Of a DNA stretch of 64,000 nucleotides, positions 50,474 through 60,277 are shown piece after piece; within the stretch, counting starts at the first letter, position 1; each line of letters begins with the position of its first letter. Source of the stretch: Brevibacterium sp. 'Marine' (GTDB lineage: Bacteria; Actinomycetota; Actinomycetes; Actinomycetales; Brevibacteriaceae); NCBI RefSeq assembly GCF_012844365.1, contig NZ_CP051626.1, positions 62,001 to 126,000 on the forward strand, written 5' to 3'. The position numbers and the translations under genes are program-made. The notes beneath the pieces are model-generated. The model was given only the letters and a program-made list of their open reading frames with translations, was not told where the DNA came from and ran no database searches.

Positions 50474-52912
50474 ATGACGACCGCACACGGATCTCAGCCC
50501 CCGCAGGACGGCGACCACGAGCAGGATCGCCACCAGTTCGAGACCTCGATCCAGGTCAGCCCGCCCGGCACGAACGACAGACCGCTGCGGGCCTCGGCCT
50601 CGGGGGAGGACCGGGTCCTCGACGAGATCGCCCAGCGCGTGCTCTGGCTGGCCACGTCGATCATCGACCGGGCCAATCGGGGGCGGGAGAACCCCGATGG
50701 GGTCAAGGTCGGCGGCCACCAGTCGTCCTCGGCCTCGATGGCGGGCATCATGACCGCCCTGTGGTTCGCCCGCCTGCGCTCGATCGACAGGGTCTCGGCC
50801 AAGCCCCACGCCTCACCGGTCCTCCACGCGATCAACTACCTCCTCGGCGATCTCGCTGAACACCATCTGGACACGCTGCGCAGCCGCGGAGGACTCCAGC
50901 CCTACCCCTCCCGGACGAAGGACCCCGACACCGTCGACTTCTCCACGGGGTCGGTGGGCATCGGCGCGACCGCCCCGATCTGGGCCGCACTGTCCCACCG
51001 CTACGTCTCCGACCGGTTCCCCGACACCCCACGGGCCGGGCGCTTCTATTCGCTGCTCGGGGATGCCGAGATGGACGAAGGCGCGGTATGGGAGGCCATC
51101 ATCGACCCCGAGGTGCGCACCCTCGGCGAGATCGTGTGGATCGTCGACCTCAACCGGCAGTCCCTCGACCGGGTCATCCCCGACGTGCAGATCAAACGCC
51201 TCCAGGGCATGTTCGCCGCCGCCGGCTGGCAGGTCCTCACTTGCCCGTGGGGGCGCCGCCTCGAGGCCGTCTTCGCCGCCCCGGGCGGGCAGGCGCTCAA
51301 AGATCGGCTCGTCTCGATGCCCAACCCCGAATACCAGCGGCTCCTGCGCGCTCACCCCACCGAGGTCCACGACCGTCTCCTCGCCGGCCTCGACGAGTCC
51401 GCGGCCACGGCGCTGCGCGCGGTCATCGACCCGTTCTCACCCGATGAGATCGCCTCCCTCATCCGCGACCTCGGCGGACACGACCTCGGGCAGCTCGTCG
51501 AGGCCTTCGAGGCCATCGACGACGACCGACCCACCGTCGTCTTCGCCTACACGATCAAGGGCAAGGGGCTCGCCACCGAGGGCCACCCGGGCAACCACGC
51601 CGCCCAGCTCACCGAGGCGCAGATGCGCGACCTCGCGGCCGCCTCGGGGATGGACCTCGACGATCCGTGGGTCCGCTTCGACCCCGACACCCCGGCCGGG
51701 AGGCTCTGCGCCCAGACCGCAGAGCGCCTGCGCCGCGAGGACCATGAGACCCACACCGTCGCCGAGGTGCCCGCTGAGCTGGGATTCTCCCCGCGGCCGA
51801 CGATCTCCACCCAGGCCACGCTGGGTCGGTTCCTCTCCGACCTCAAGCACGTCGCCCCCGAGGTGGCCCGCCGCGTCGTCACCGTCTCACCGGACGTGGC
51901 CACGTCGACCAACCTCGGCGGGTGGATCAACAAGACCGGGATCTGGTCCCCGGCCGGGCGGGAGGACTGGTTCTCCGATGACCGGGAACGAGTCCTCAAA
52001 TGGCAGGAAGGCTCGCGCGGTCAGCACATCGAGATGGGCATCGCCGAGGTCAACCTCGTCTCCCTGGCCGGTGAGCTCGGGACGACCGGGAGCCGGTGGG
52101 GACAGCCGCTGCTGCCGATCGCGACGATCTACGATCCGTTCATCAACCGCGCCCTCGAACCGTGGACGTTCAGCCTCTACGCCGGTGGGCGCTCGATCAT
52201 GGTCGGCACGCCGTCCGGAGTCACGCTCGCACCCGAGGGCGGGGCACACCAGTCATTCAACACGCCCTCGGTGACTCTGGAGATCCCGGGCTTGACGAGC
52301 TGGGAGCCGGCCTTCGCCCAGGACCTCGAATGGACCCTGCTCGAGGCGCTGCGCGAACTCGCCGACCCGCACGGGGATTCGGCGTACTTCCGCCTGACCA
52401 CCAGGCCCGTGGCCCAGGAGCTCGCCGCAGTGCCCGAGGATCCGCTGCTGCGCGAACGCCGCCGCGAACAGGTCATCGCCGGAGGCTACCGGCTCTCGGC
52501 CCGTCCGGCGGCCGAGGATGAGGTCACGCTCGTCGGCGCCGGTGCGATCATGACCGAGGTCATCGCGGCTGCGGCCCGACTGGAATCCTTGGGCGTGCGG
52601 GCCGGAATCGTCTGCCTGAGCTCGGCGTCGAAGGTCTTCCGCTCCGTGCAGGAGCGCGGACGGGTGGGGCAGAGCCGCCGATCGGCCATCGCCGACGAAC
52701 TGTTCCCGGCCGCGCATCCCGCGCCCCTGGTGACCGTCCTCGACGGACACCCGCACACGCTGGCCTTCCTCGCCGGAGTGCGCGGGGATCGCACCCGCAA
52801 CCTCGGCGTCACGGAATTCGGTCAGGCCTCCTCGGTGAGTCAGGCACATGCGCTCCACGGAATCGACACGGACTCGATCGTCTCTGCGGCGCTCGACCTC
52901 GTGGGGCGGTGA
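50474..52912 (+). CDS. AceE-like homodimeric 2-oxoacid dehydrogenase E1
   Basis: An 812-residue thiamine-diphosphate enzyme of the AceE/transketolase-like family, about 80-100 residues shorter than standard AceE. The ThDP motif is LLGDAEMDEGAVWEAI through IVDLNRQSLD (about 194-235). The second half has QHIEMGIAEVNLVSLAGELG (catalytic glutamate region) and DPFINRALEPW. Directly downstream of ACC deaminase, it probably decarboxylates 2-oxobutyrate, as proposed for MdeB beside methionine gamma-lyase in Pseudomonas putida. No E2 or E3 gene is adjacent, so it would borrow the housekeeping ones. Pyruvate as substrate remains possible. Confidence 0.85.
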   Translation: MTTAHGSQPPQDGDHEQDRHQFETSIQVSPPGTNDRPLRASASGEDRVLDEIAQRVLWLATSIIDRANRGRENPDGVKVGGHQSSSASMAGIMTALWFARLRSIDRVSAKPHASPVLHAINYLLGDLAEHHLDTLRSRGGLQPYPSRTKDPDTVDFSTGSVGIGATAPIWAALSHRYVSDRFPDTPRAGRFYSLLGDAEMDEGAVWEAIIDPEVRTLGEIVWIVDLNRQSLDRVIPDVQIKRLQGMFAAAGWQVLTCPWGRRLEAVFAAPGGQALKDRLVSMPNPEYQRLLRAHPTEVHDRLLAGLDESAATALRAVIDPFSPDEIASLIRDLGGHDLGQLVEAFEAIDDDRPTVVFAYTIKGKGLATEGHPGNHAAQLTEAQMRDLAAASGMDLDDPWVRFDPDTPAGRLCAQTAERLRREDHETHTVAEVPAELGFSPRPTISTQATLGRFLSDLKHVAPEVARRVVTVSPDVATSTNLGGWINKTGIWSPAGREDWFSDDRERVLKWQEGSRGQHIEMGIAEVNLVSLAGELGTTGSRWGQPLLPIATIYDPFINRALEPWTFSLYAGGRSIMVGTPSGVTLAPEGGAHQSFNTPSVTLEIPGLTSWEPAFAQDLEWTLLEALRELADPHGDSAYFRLTTRPVAQELAAVPEDPLLRERRREQVIAGGYRLSARPAAEDEVTLVGAGAIMTEVIAAAARLESLGVRAGIVCLSSASKVFRSVQERGRVGQSRRSAIADELFPAAHPAPLVTVLDGHPHTLAFLAGVRGDRTRNLGVTEFGQASSVSQAHALHGIDTDSIVSAALDLVGR

Positions 52913-53265
52913 GGTCTGCTGCGCCGGTGAGGTCTGCTGCGGGTGGGCGAACGGGTCCGGTACCTCGTGCCGGAGCCGATCCCCACACCGCGGCGGCTGA
53001 TTCGTGAGCGTGCCGCGGCGGCTGTTCGATCCACGTTGAGGGCGGTTCGGATTTCGTCGTGGTTGATTCGGAATCCGCACCTCCTCGGCGAACACGTCGG
53101 GCACGATCCGGCACTGATGATTCCCCCAGGTTCCGGCACTTGTTGCGCGGGTCACGTGTTGATAGCGTGTGAGACAGGCATACGCAATCCGTCGATTCCG
53201 ACGGCGAACAGGTATGCGATTGCTTAAACGGCGCCAACAGGCGCCCGAAGTCGAAGGAGTCTGGA
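52913..53265. other. Intergenic region before the succinate-semialdehyde-type dehydrogenase
   Basis: 353 bp. It opens with a 17-bp near-direct repeat (GGTGAGGTCTGCTGCG twice, from 52909), partly in the E1 3' end. A possible promoter, TTGATA (53159-53164) then TACGCA (53181-53186), with a 16-bp spacer, would leave an 80-nt leader. Nothing else stands out. Confidence 0.45.
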
Positions 53266-54660
53266 ATGAGCAATGTAGGCAGTGCCGCAGGCGGCTACCG
53301 CGTCGAGAACCCGGCCACCGGTGAGGTCGTCGAGACATTCGACAATGCCACCGATGACGAGGTCCAGCAGGTCCTCGAATCCGCACACAAGGGCTACCTG
53401 AGCTGGCGCGAGAAGACGATCGAGGAACGCGCCGCGATCGTCAACAAGGTCGCCGCTCTCTTCGGCGAGCGCAAGGCCGAACTCGCCGAGATCATCGCGG
53501 AGGAGATGGGCAAGCCCACCGCCGAAGGTGAGGAAGAGGCCGAGTTCTGTGAGGCGATCTTCAACTACTACGCGGACAACGGACCGAAGTTCGCCGCCGA
53601 TGAGCCGATCGAATCGATGTCCGGAGGCAAAGCCTTCATCCAGCGCCGTCCCGTCGGTGCGCTGCTGGGCATCATGCCCTGGAACTTCCCGTACTACCAG
53701 GTCGCCCGCTTCGCGGCCCCGAACCTCGTGCTCGGCAATACGATCATCCTCAAGCACGCGGAGATCTGCCCCCGCTCCTCGGCGAAGATCGCCGAGATCA
53801 TGAAGGAAGCCGGCATCCCCGAAGGCGTGTACTCCAACATCTACGCCACCCATGAGCAGATCGAGACGATCATCGCCGACGACCGCGTCGAAGGTGTGTC
53901 CCTGACCGGCTCCGAGCGCGCCGGGTCCGCCGTGGCCGCCACCGCCGGCAAGTACCTGAAGAAGGCCGTGCTCGAGCTCGGCGGCTCCGACCCCTACATC
54001 ATCCTCGACACCGATGACATGAACGAGGCCGTCGACACCGCGTGGGGCACCCGCCTGTACAACACCGGCCAGGTCTGCAACGCGAACAAGCGGATGATCG
54101 TCATGGACGACATCTACGACGACTTCGTGTCCGGTCTGACCGAACGTGCCCAGTCCTGGGAGAAGGGCACCCCCGCCGAGGCGGGCGACGGCAAATACTC
54201 GCCCCTGTCCTCGCGTTCGGCCGCCGAGAACCTGCGCAAGCAGCTCGACCGCGCCGTCGAGCAGGGTGCGACCCTCGTCGGCGGCGAGCTCGCCAGCGAC
54301 GGTTCGGCCTATGTCTCACCGGCCGTGCTCACCGGAGTCACCTCGGAGATGGACGCCTACCGCGAAGAGCTCTTCGGACCCGTGGCCACCGTGTACAAGG
54401 TCACCAGCGATGACGAGGCACTGGCACTGGCCAATGACTCGCGCTTCGGCCTCGGCGGCGCCGTGTTCGCCAAGGATTCCGAGCGTGCCGCGAAGCTCGC
54501 TCAGCGCCTCGACGTCGGCATGTCGAACGTCAACACCCCGGCCGGTGAGGGCGCGGAGATCCCGTTCGGCGGCACCAAGCGCTCGGGCTTCGGCCGCGAG
54601 CTCGGCCCCTACGGCATGGACGAATTCGTCAACAAACGCATGTACTACGTGGCTGACTGA
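53266..54660 (+). CDS. NAD(P)-dependent succinate-semialdehyde-type dehydrogenase
   Basis: A 464-residue aldehyde dehydrogenase of the short GabD-like group. It has GIMPWNFPYYQVARFAAPNL, the cofactor region LTGSERAGSAVA, the catalytic glutamate in LELGGSDPYI (about 243) and the nucleophile in NTGQVCNANKR (about 271). Standard length. It is flanked by its own promoter region and a strong terminator, so probably monocistronic. Oxidation of succinate semialdehyde or similar short aldehydes fits the family. Confidence 0.88.
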   Translation: MSNVGSAAGGYRVENPATGEVVETFDNATDDEVQQVLESAHKGYLSWREKTIEERAAIVNKVAALFGERKAELAEIIAEEMGKPTAEGEEEAEFCEAIFNYYADNGPKFAADEPIESMSGGKAFIQRRPVGALLGIMPWNFPYYQVARFAAPNLVLGNTIILKHAEICPRSSAKIAEIMKEAGIPEGVYSNIYATHEQIETIIADDRVEGVSLTGSERAGSAVAATAGKYLKKAVLELGGSDPYIILDTDDMNEAVDTAWGTRLYNTGQVCNANKRMIVMDDIYDDFVSGLTERAQSWEKGTPAEAGDGKYSPLSSRSAAENLRKQLDRAVEQGATLVGGELASDGSAYVSPAVLTGVTSEMDAYREELFGPVATVYKVTSDDEALALANDSRFGLGGAVFAKDSERAAKLAQRLDVGMSNVNTPAGEGAEIPFGGTKRSGFGRELGPYGMDEFVNKRMYYVAD

Positions 54661-54688
54661 GAGGGGTTCGCCCTCCGCGGTCGTCGAG

Positions 54689-54748
54689 AAACGGGCTGGG
54701 TGTCGAGAAACGTGTGTGCGCATGCGTTTCTCGACACCCAGCCCGTTT
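54689..54748. terminator. Long perfect hairpin terminator
   Basis: Arms of 24 bp at 54689-54712 and 54725-54748 are exactly complementary, with a 12-nt loop and two further T residues downstream (54749-54750). It lies between two convergent genes and can act on both. GTCGAGAAACG occurs twice in the left flank and arm (54682-54692 and 54702-54712), suggesting growth by local duplication or a genome-wide repeat family. Confidence 0.85.
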
Positions 54749-54772
54749 TTCGCGCAATGGTGCGGGGGCGGT

Positions 54773-55465
54773 TCAGCTCTCGAAGTCCCAGCTCGCCTCG
54801 GCGGGGAGGTCGGGCATCGGCCAGTCGGGTTCCGGTTGGAAGTCCGGGTAGGCGGAGTCGAAGGGGAAGCGCCAGGTGCGGACATCCTCGATGGCCGAGT
54901 CCGCGGCCGCCCGTATGCGCTCGACCTTCTCGTCGGAGAACATCCCGGCTGAGCGTGCGAATTCGAGTTCGTCCTCATCCTTGAGCCGGTAGGTGCCATC
55001 TGAGTCGACGACGATGTCGAGGACGTGGTCGGAGGTGAGGATGCCGCAGTCGAAGCGGGTGAAGGGCTCCTCGAGGTTGACGTAGAAGGAATCGCGACGG
55101 GGAGAGCCCGGGTTCTCGAAGAACCACACCGAATAGTCGGCTCCCGGCTGGAAGACAGCGACGACGCCCGGCCCCTGCCACCGTTTGAGGCCCTGTGCCC
55201 GTGGGGCACCGAAGCGGGCGGGTCCGTCAGCGGTGCGGATTCCCGAGCCGTCGGCGAGCACATGATGGAGCATCCTCGTCCCCGACTCCAGCCAGACGGC
55301 CAGGTGGTTCTCGTCGTCGGCGATGACCGTGACGGGGCGCTGGTCGTACAGGCCTGGGTGCGCCGGGTTGGTGTAGGTCCACAGGATCTGGTCGCCGCGA
55401 CTCCAGCGTGGGGCCGCGGTCGAGGACAGCGGCTGGGATGCGGGCGGACCGTGTGCGTCACTCAT
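54773..55465 (-). CDS. DUF402-domain protein
   Basis: A 230-residue soluble protein. The DUF402 fold (PRWSRGDQILWTYTNP at about 19-34, then DSFYVNLEEPF and DHVLDIVVDSDGTYRLKDEDE) resembles FomD/Ntdp-type nucleotide phosphohydrolases. Asp/Glu clusters could bind divalent metal. ATG 55465 gives the family N-terminus; longer frame upstream is unsupported. It may be a nucleoside di- or triphosphatase, but substrate data are absent. Confidence 0.8.
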   Translation of the reverse strand: MSDAHGPPASQPLSSTAAPRWSRGDQILWTYTNPAHPGLYDQRPVTVIADDENHLAVWLESGTRMLHHVLADGSGIRTADGPARFGAPRAQGLKRWQGPGVVAVFQPGADYSVWFFENPGSPRRDSFYVNLEEPFTRFDCGILTSDHVLDIVVDSDGTYRLKDEDELEFARSAGMFSDEKVERIRAAADSAIEDVRTWRFPFDSAYPDFQPEPDWPMPDLPAEASWDFES

Positions 55466-55524
55466 GGACAGCATTGTCCCGAACCGAGGTGAGAGCGACC
55501 CGAGTGCCGACCGACGGCGACCGG

Positions 55525-57144
55525 TCAGCCGAAGATCGCGCGCAGGGACACGAGTCCGATCGCCCCGATGGCTGCGGCGGCGGGCAACGTGATCACCCAG
55601 GCGAGGGCGATCGGCTTCATGAGATTCCAGTTCGCGGCGCGGTTGACGAGCCCGACACCGAGGATGGCGCCGATGAGGATGTGCGTGCTCGACACCGGAA
55701 GTCCGAGCACCGAGGCGGCCATGACGACACCCGCGGCGGAGAGTTCGGCGGCGAAGCCCGAGGCAGGATGGATCTTCGTCAGCCCCGTGCCGACCGTCCT
55801 GATGACATTGCGGCCGATGAACCACAGGCCCGCGACGAGGGCGATGCCGCAGGTGATCATGGCTGCGGCGGGCACCCCCGCCTCGGCGTTGATCTCGTTC
55901 GTCCGCAGCACGTCGAGGATCGCCGCGAACGGGCCGATCGCATTGGCGATGTCATTGCTGCCATGGCTGAACGCGAACGCCGATGCCGTGAAGACCTGCA
56001 TCCATGAGAAGAGGAGGAAGGTCGATCGTGACAGAGTCTGCTTCTTCAGCGTCTTCGTGAAGATGAAGACCGCCATCCACACGCCCGCACCGATCATCGC
56101 CATGATGAGGAAGTTGCCGACGGAGCTGATGCCGAGTTCGAGGTTCTTCAGTCCCTTGAACAGCAGCATCGATGAGATGACGATTGAGCCGAAGGCCGCC
56201 AGCAGCGGCACCCAGGTCTCGAGCGCGCGGTGGGAGTTCAGCCCCGAGCGCTCGGTCTCGATGGCCGCCATGCGGCGGAAGTAGTCCGATTCGAGTTCGT
56301 CGGGGTCATAGTCGGGTTCGTTGATGAGGACGGCGTCCCTGGTCATCGCATTGGTGTAGGAGATCTGCTGGATCTCGTCGAGGCGTTCGAGGGCCTTCTT
56401 GTGCTCCTGCCGCAGCTCCGCCTTCGCGGTCTTGATCTCGCGCAGCTTCGCATCGGCTTCATCGTTGTAGACGAGGATGTGTCGTCTGATCGCGCCGAAG
56501 AGCACGAAGGCGACCACGCCGCCCAGCGCCGGGGAGAGCACCCAGGAGATCGCGATCGTGCCGATCCCGCCCCACTGGACCATCCCCAATCCGCCGGTGC
56601 CGGTGACGAATCCCAAGGTGAGGGCGGCACCGACGATCCCTCCGATGATCGAATGGGTGGTCGAGACCGGCCACCCCATCTTCGTGGCGATGAGCAGCCA
56701 GATCGCGGCGCCGAGGAGAGCTGACATCATGATGAAGACGAAATCGAGGGGATCGACGTCGATCGCGCCGAGGTCGACGATGCCGCTGCGGACGGTGTCG
56801 GTGACCTCACCGCCGGCGAGGACGGCACCGCTGACCTCGAAGACCGCTGCGACCATGAGCGCCTGCTTCATGCTCAACGTTCCGGCGCCCACCGAGGTGC
56901 CGAAGGAGTTCGCCACGTCATTGCCACCGATGTTGAAGGCCATGAACGTGCCGAAGACGATCGTCGTGATGAGGACGAGCCGGTTGGACCCGGCTCCGAC
57001 GAAGTCGAACGACCACAGCGTGAACGAGACCAGGGTCGCCGCCAGCATGAGGCCGAAACAGATGTGCCACCAGCGGTCGGGGCCGAGGAAGCGTGGTCGG
57101 GGCGTCAATCGAGGGGAGGAATCTGCGAGGGTGTCGTTCGTCAT
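55525..57144 (-). CDS. PiT-family inorganic phosphate transporter
   Basis: A 539-residue membrane protein. The two PiT signature repeats are visible: [21 protein letters not shown] near the N-terminus and [19 protein letters not shown] near residue 390. A cytosolic loop of about 110 residues ([20 protein letters not shown] onward) separates the halves, and hydrophobic segments number about 12. It would import phosphate with H+ or Na+ or metal. It is divergent from the acyl-CoA ligase operon with 224 bp between. Confidence 0.9.
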   Translation of the reverse strand: MTNDTLADSSPRLTPRPRFLGPDRWWHICFGLMLAATLVSFTLWSFDFVGAGSNRLVLITTIVFGTFMAFNIGGNDVANSFGTSVGAGTLSMKQALMVAAVFEVSGAVLAGGEVTDTVRSGIVDLGAIDVDPLDFVFIMMSALLGAAIWLLIATKMGWPVSTTHSIIGGIVGAALTLGFVTGTGGLGMVQWGGIGTIAISWVLSPALGGVVAFVLFGAIRRHILVYNDEADAKLREIKTAKAELRQEHKKALERLDEIQQISYTNAMTRDAVLINEPDYDPDELESDYFRRMAAIETERSGLNSHRALETWVPLLAAFGSIVISSMLLFKGLKNLELGISSVGNFLIMAMIGAGVWMAVFIFTKTLKKQTLSRSTFLLFSWMQVFTASAFAFSHGSNDIANAIGPFAAILDVLRTNEINAEAGVPAAAMITCGIALVAGLWFIGRNVIRTVGTGLTKIHPASGFAAELSAAGVVMAASVLGLPVSSTHILIGAILGVGLVNRAANWNLMKPIALAWVITLPAAAAIGAIGLVSLRAIFG

Positions 57145-57368
57145 CGTGTGTTCCTGTGTGCGGGTGCGGGAGGGGTATGCGCGGGTCCGTCCCAGGAGAA
57201 GTCGGACGGAGTCCGCCAGCAGTCATCTTCGGCGCTGCAGATGACCGGGTGATGAAGCACGGTCGACGCGGACGCGTACAGTCGCTCAGTTGGCGGAGTC
57301 GACCGGCTCCTATACTGGTGCCAGGCGGCTCGGTCGGACGGCCGTGGAGCGAGACTGTGGAGGGAAGC

Positions 57369-58943
57369 ATGCCGATCACCGCGACGATCCTCGAGGTCGC
57401 CGGCGTCGACCCCGATCGGCTTGCGATCGTCGGTGGGGACGGACAGCTGACCTACTCGCAGCTCGCCGAGGGCTCGCGGACGATGTTCGCCGCCGTCGAC
57501 GCCCTCCACAGTGCCCAGACCGACCCACCGAGTCCTGCTCCCGAGACCCACGGCATCCCGATCACGGCCGTCAGCCTCACCTCGGCGTTCGAGACCTCCC
57601 GCATCATCGCCGGCCTCGCCGGCTTCCGCGCAGTCTCGGCCACGATCGATCCCCGCTGGCCGTTGAGCCACCAGGTCGGAGTCATCACGACCACCGGCAT
57701 CGGGCTTGTCATCAGCGACTCGACCCACCTCGCCGAGGCGCTCGCCGCCGCCGGCTGGACCGGGACCGTCATCACCGCCGCCGACTTCCGTGCCCGCGAA
57801 GCCGCCATCGATCCCGCCGACACCGCACCGCCGAGCATCCGCGAGGCGTCCGAGCCGTTCCTCATGCTCTTCTCCTCCGGCACGACGAGCAACCCGAAAG
57901 CCTTCATCAAGACCCGACAGCAGTACCGCGACAACGTGGTTGTGTCCTCGGCCCACCTCGAACCCTTCCCCGGAGTGGCCACCCTGGCGCCTGGTCCGGT
58001 GTCCTACAGCCTCACCCTCTACGCCGTCATCGAATCCCTCGCCACCGGCGGCAGCGTCCACGTCGCCGACGACTTCGACCCCTTCACCATGGGCTCGCGC
58101 ATCGCCGACGAAACCATCACCCGTGTCGTCGCCGTGCCCGCCGTGGTCAAGGCCCTCGCCGAGGCGGCCCGCCGAACACCTGAGAACTTCCACGGTCTCG
58201 ACCTCGTCGTCACCGGAGGAGCGAACCTGCCCGCCTCCATCCGCTCGGCACTCGCCGACGTCCTCCCCGACACGCGTTTGATCAGCTACTACGGTGCCGC
58301 CGAGATCGGATTCATCGGCGACAGTCGTGATGGCGACGGCACCTGGATCTCGATCTACGACACCATCGGCGTCGAGGTCCGCGACGATTCCGACGCCCGC
58401 CTGCCCGACGGAGAGATCGGCACGGTCTGGATCAAGGCCGCCGCCTGCTCGGACGGCTACGTCACCGGCACCACCGGCGCTCAGCTGCGACGCCCCGACG
58501 GTTGGGCCACGGTCGGTGACCAGGGGCGGATCGAAAACGGACTCCTCCAACTCGCCGGACGGGCCGGTGACATCGCGATCACCGGAGGGCACAAGGTGTC
58601 CCTGCCCGAGATCGAACGCGCCTTCGAGGGATTCGACCGCGGTGATCGGCACTCGGGGCAGGGCCGCCTCGGCGAGGTCTGCGCGATCGCGCTGCCCGAC
58701 GACGGTCTCGGCAGCATCGTCGCCCTCGTCATCGAACCGGCCTCTGTCCCCGGAGGTGGAGTCGGCACCTCGGGCACGCCCGACAAAGCAACACTGCTCG
58801 ACCATGCCCGGGCAAAGCTGGCCCCGCAGTTCGTGCCGAGGCGGTTCTACGTACTCGACCGGCTGCCGCGGACCGTCGGCGGGAAGATTCGACGCCATGA
58901 AGCCGTTGACCTGGTCATGAGCGGAAAGGCACAGCGGCTGTGA
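57369..58943 (+). CDS. AMP-forming acyl-CoA synthetase/ligase
   Basis: A 524-residue adenylate-forming enzyme. The P-loop is LMLFSSGTTSNPKAF (about 167-181). A5-type motif ISYYGAAEIG (about 306-315) and A7/A8 motifs DQGRIENG and AGDIAITGGHKVSLPEIE are clear. The catalytic A10 lysine lies in RTVGGKIRRHE. It activates a carboxylic acid as AMP ester then thioester. ATG 57369 follows GAGGGAAG. It overlaps the ketosynthase by GTGA. The adjoining ketosynthase and dehydrogenase suggest a short fatty-acyl or secondary-metabolite pathway rather than plain degradation. Confidence 0.86.
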   Translation: MPITATILEVAGVDPDRLAIVGGDGQLTYSQLAEGSRTMFAAVDALHSAQTDPPSPAPETHGIPITAVSLTSAFETSRIIAGLAGFRAVSATIDPRWPLSHQVGVITTTGIGLVISDSTHLAEALAAAGWTGTVITAADFRAREAAIDPADTAPPSIREASEPFLMLFSSGTTSNPKAFIKTRQQYRDNVVVSSAHLEPFPGVATLAPGPVSYSLTLYAVIESLATGGSVHVADDFDPFTMGSRIADETITRVVAVPAVVKALAEAARRTPENFHGLDLVVTGGANLPASIRSALADVLPDTRLISYYGAAEIGFIGDSRDGDGTWISIYDTIGVEVRDDSDARLPDGEIGTVWIKAAACSDGYVTGTTGAQLRRPDGWATVGDQGRIENGLLQLAGRAGDIAITGGHKVSLPEIERAFEGFDRGDRHSGQGRLGEVCAIALPDDGLGSIVALVIEPASVPGGGVGTSGTPDKATLLDHARAKLAPQFVPRRFYVLDRLPRTVGGKIRRHEAVDLVMSGKAQRL

Positions 58944-60277
58944 ACGCCTCCCGGAGCAATCGGCACCGGACGGACGGCGTGCGCGACGTCATCATCACCG
59001 GACTCGGCGCCATCACCCCGAGCGGTCAGGACCCAGAGACCCTCTGGGAATCCGTGCGCACCGGCACCAGCGCCATCGACGTCCTCGCAGGTGAGCGGTT
59101 CGATGACCTGGCGGTGCGGATCGGCGGGCAGATCACGGACTTCGACGCCGAGGAGGTTCTGCCCCGGGCGCTCGCCCGTCGGCTCAGCCCCGTCCAGCAC
59201 TGGGCGATCGCCGCGGCCGACCAGGCGCTGCGCGCAGGCGGCATCGAATCAGAGGCCGAGGACCTGCCCTGGGATCGTGACCGCACGGCCGTGATCGCGG
59301 CCACCGGCTCCGGACCCGTCGACGCCATGCAGGCGGCGACGCGCCGCCTCGACGCCGACGGCCCCAGGTCGGTGCCGCTGACCCTGTCCATCCACGGTGC
59401 ACCGGATTCCGCGGCGGCGCTGATCAGCCAACGCTTCGATCTGCGCGGGCCCGGGCAGGGAGTCTCGGCGACCTGCGCCTCCGGGGCGATCGGCCTCGGC
59501 GAGGCGATGCGTCGCATCCGCCACGGCTACGCCGACGCCGTGCTCGTCGTCGGCATGGAAGACTGCCTCGGCCCGGTCAATCTTGCCTCGAATGCGAACA
59601 TGCGCGCGCTCGCCGCCGGATACGAAGACGATCCGACCGCCGCCAGCCGTCCCTTCGACCGGGGCCGCAACGGCTTCGTCATGAGCCAAGGTGCGGCCGC
59701 GATCCTCCTCGAATCCGCCGACTCGGCGGCCTCACGTGGGGCGACGCCGCTGGCCGAGCTTGCCGGATTCGGTGCCGCCAGCGATGCCCACCACCCGACG
59801 AATCCGCATCCGGGCGGACGGGGCGCCGCCTCGGCGGTGGTCCAGGCTGTGAGCGATGCGGGGCTGGAACCCGGCGATATCGACCACATCAACGCCCACG
59901 CGACGGGCACACCGGCCGGCGACCGAGCCGAACTCGCCGCCTTCGACGCAGCCCTGGGGGAGGCCGGACGGACGATCCCGATCTCGGCCACGAAATCGAC
60001 GACGGGGCACCTCCTCGGCGCATCGGGGGTCGTCGAGGCGATCATCGCAACCCTGACGCTGCGGGATCAGACGCTGCCCCCGACGCTCAACCTCGACGAC
60101 AACGAGTTCCCCGAATGGGATATCGTCGCAGGTCACGCCCGTGACATGAGTGGTGGGCAGGACCTCGCCGAGGCGGTCGTGGACACCGTGCTGTCGACGT
60201 CGTTCGGATTCGGCGGGCACAACGGGGCGATCATTCTGCGCCGACCACACGACCCCTCGACGAAGGAGAGACGATGA
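58940..60277 (+). CDS. Beta-ketoacyl synthase, KAS II type
   Basis: A 445-residue condensing enzyme with a complete triad: nucleophile SATCASGAIG (Cys179), histidine in INAHATGTPAGD (about 319) and histidine in SATKSTTGHLLGASG (about 354). The terminal TSFGFGGHNGAI is intact. It starts at GTG in overlap with the ligase. It would condense an acyl starter with a malonyl unit on an acyl-carrier protein or CoA; no carrier protein or ketoreductase is adjacent. It may be a second copy to housekeeping FabF or a dedicated biosynthetic enzyme. Confidence 0.87.
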   Translation: MNASRSNRHRTDGVRDVIITGLGAITPSGQDPETLWESVRTGTSAIDVLAGERFDDLAVRIGGQITDFDAEEVLPRALARRLSPVQHWAIAAADQALRAGGIESEAEDLPWDRDRTAVIAATGSGPVDAMQAATRRLDADGPRSVPLTLSIHGAPDSAAALISQRFDLRGPGQGVSATCASGAIGLGEAMRRIRHGYADAVLVVGMEDCLGPVNLASNANMRALAAGYEDDPTAASRPFDRGRNGFVMSQGAAAILLESADSAASRGATPLAELAGFGAASDAHHPTNPHPGGRGAASAVVQAVSDAGLEPGDIDHINAHATGTPAGDRAELAAFDAALGEAGRTIPISATKSTTGHLLGASGVVEAIIATLTLRDQTLPPTLNLDDNEFPEWDIVAGHARDMSGGQDLAEAVVDTVLSTSFGFGGHNGAIILRRPHDPSTKERR

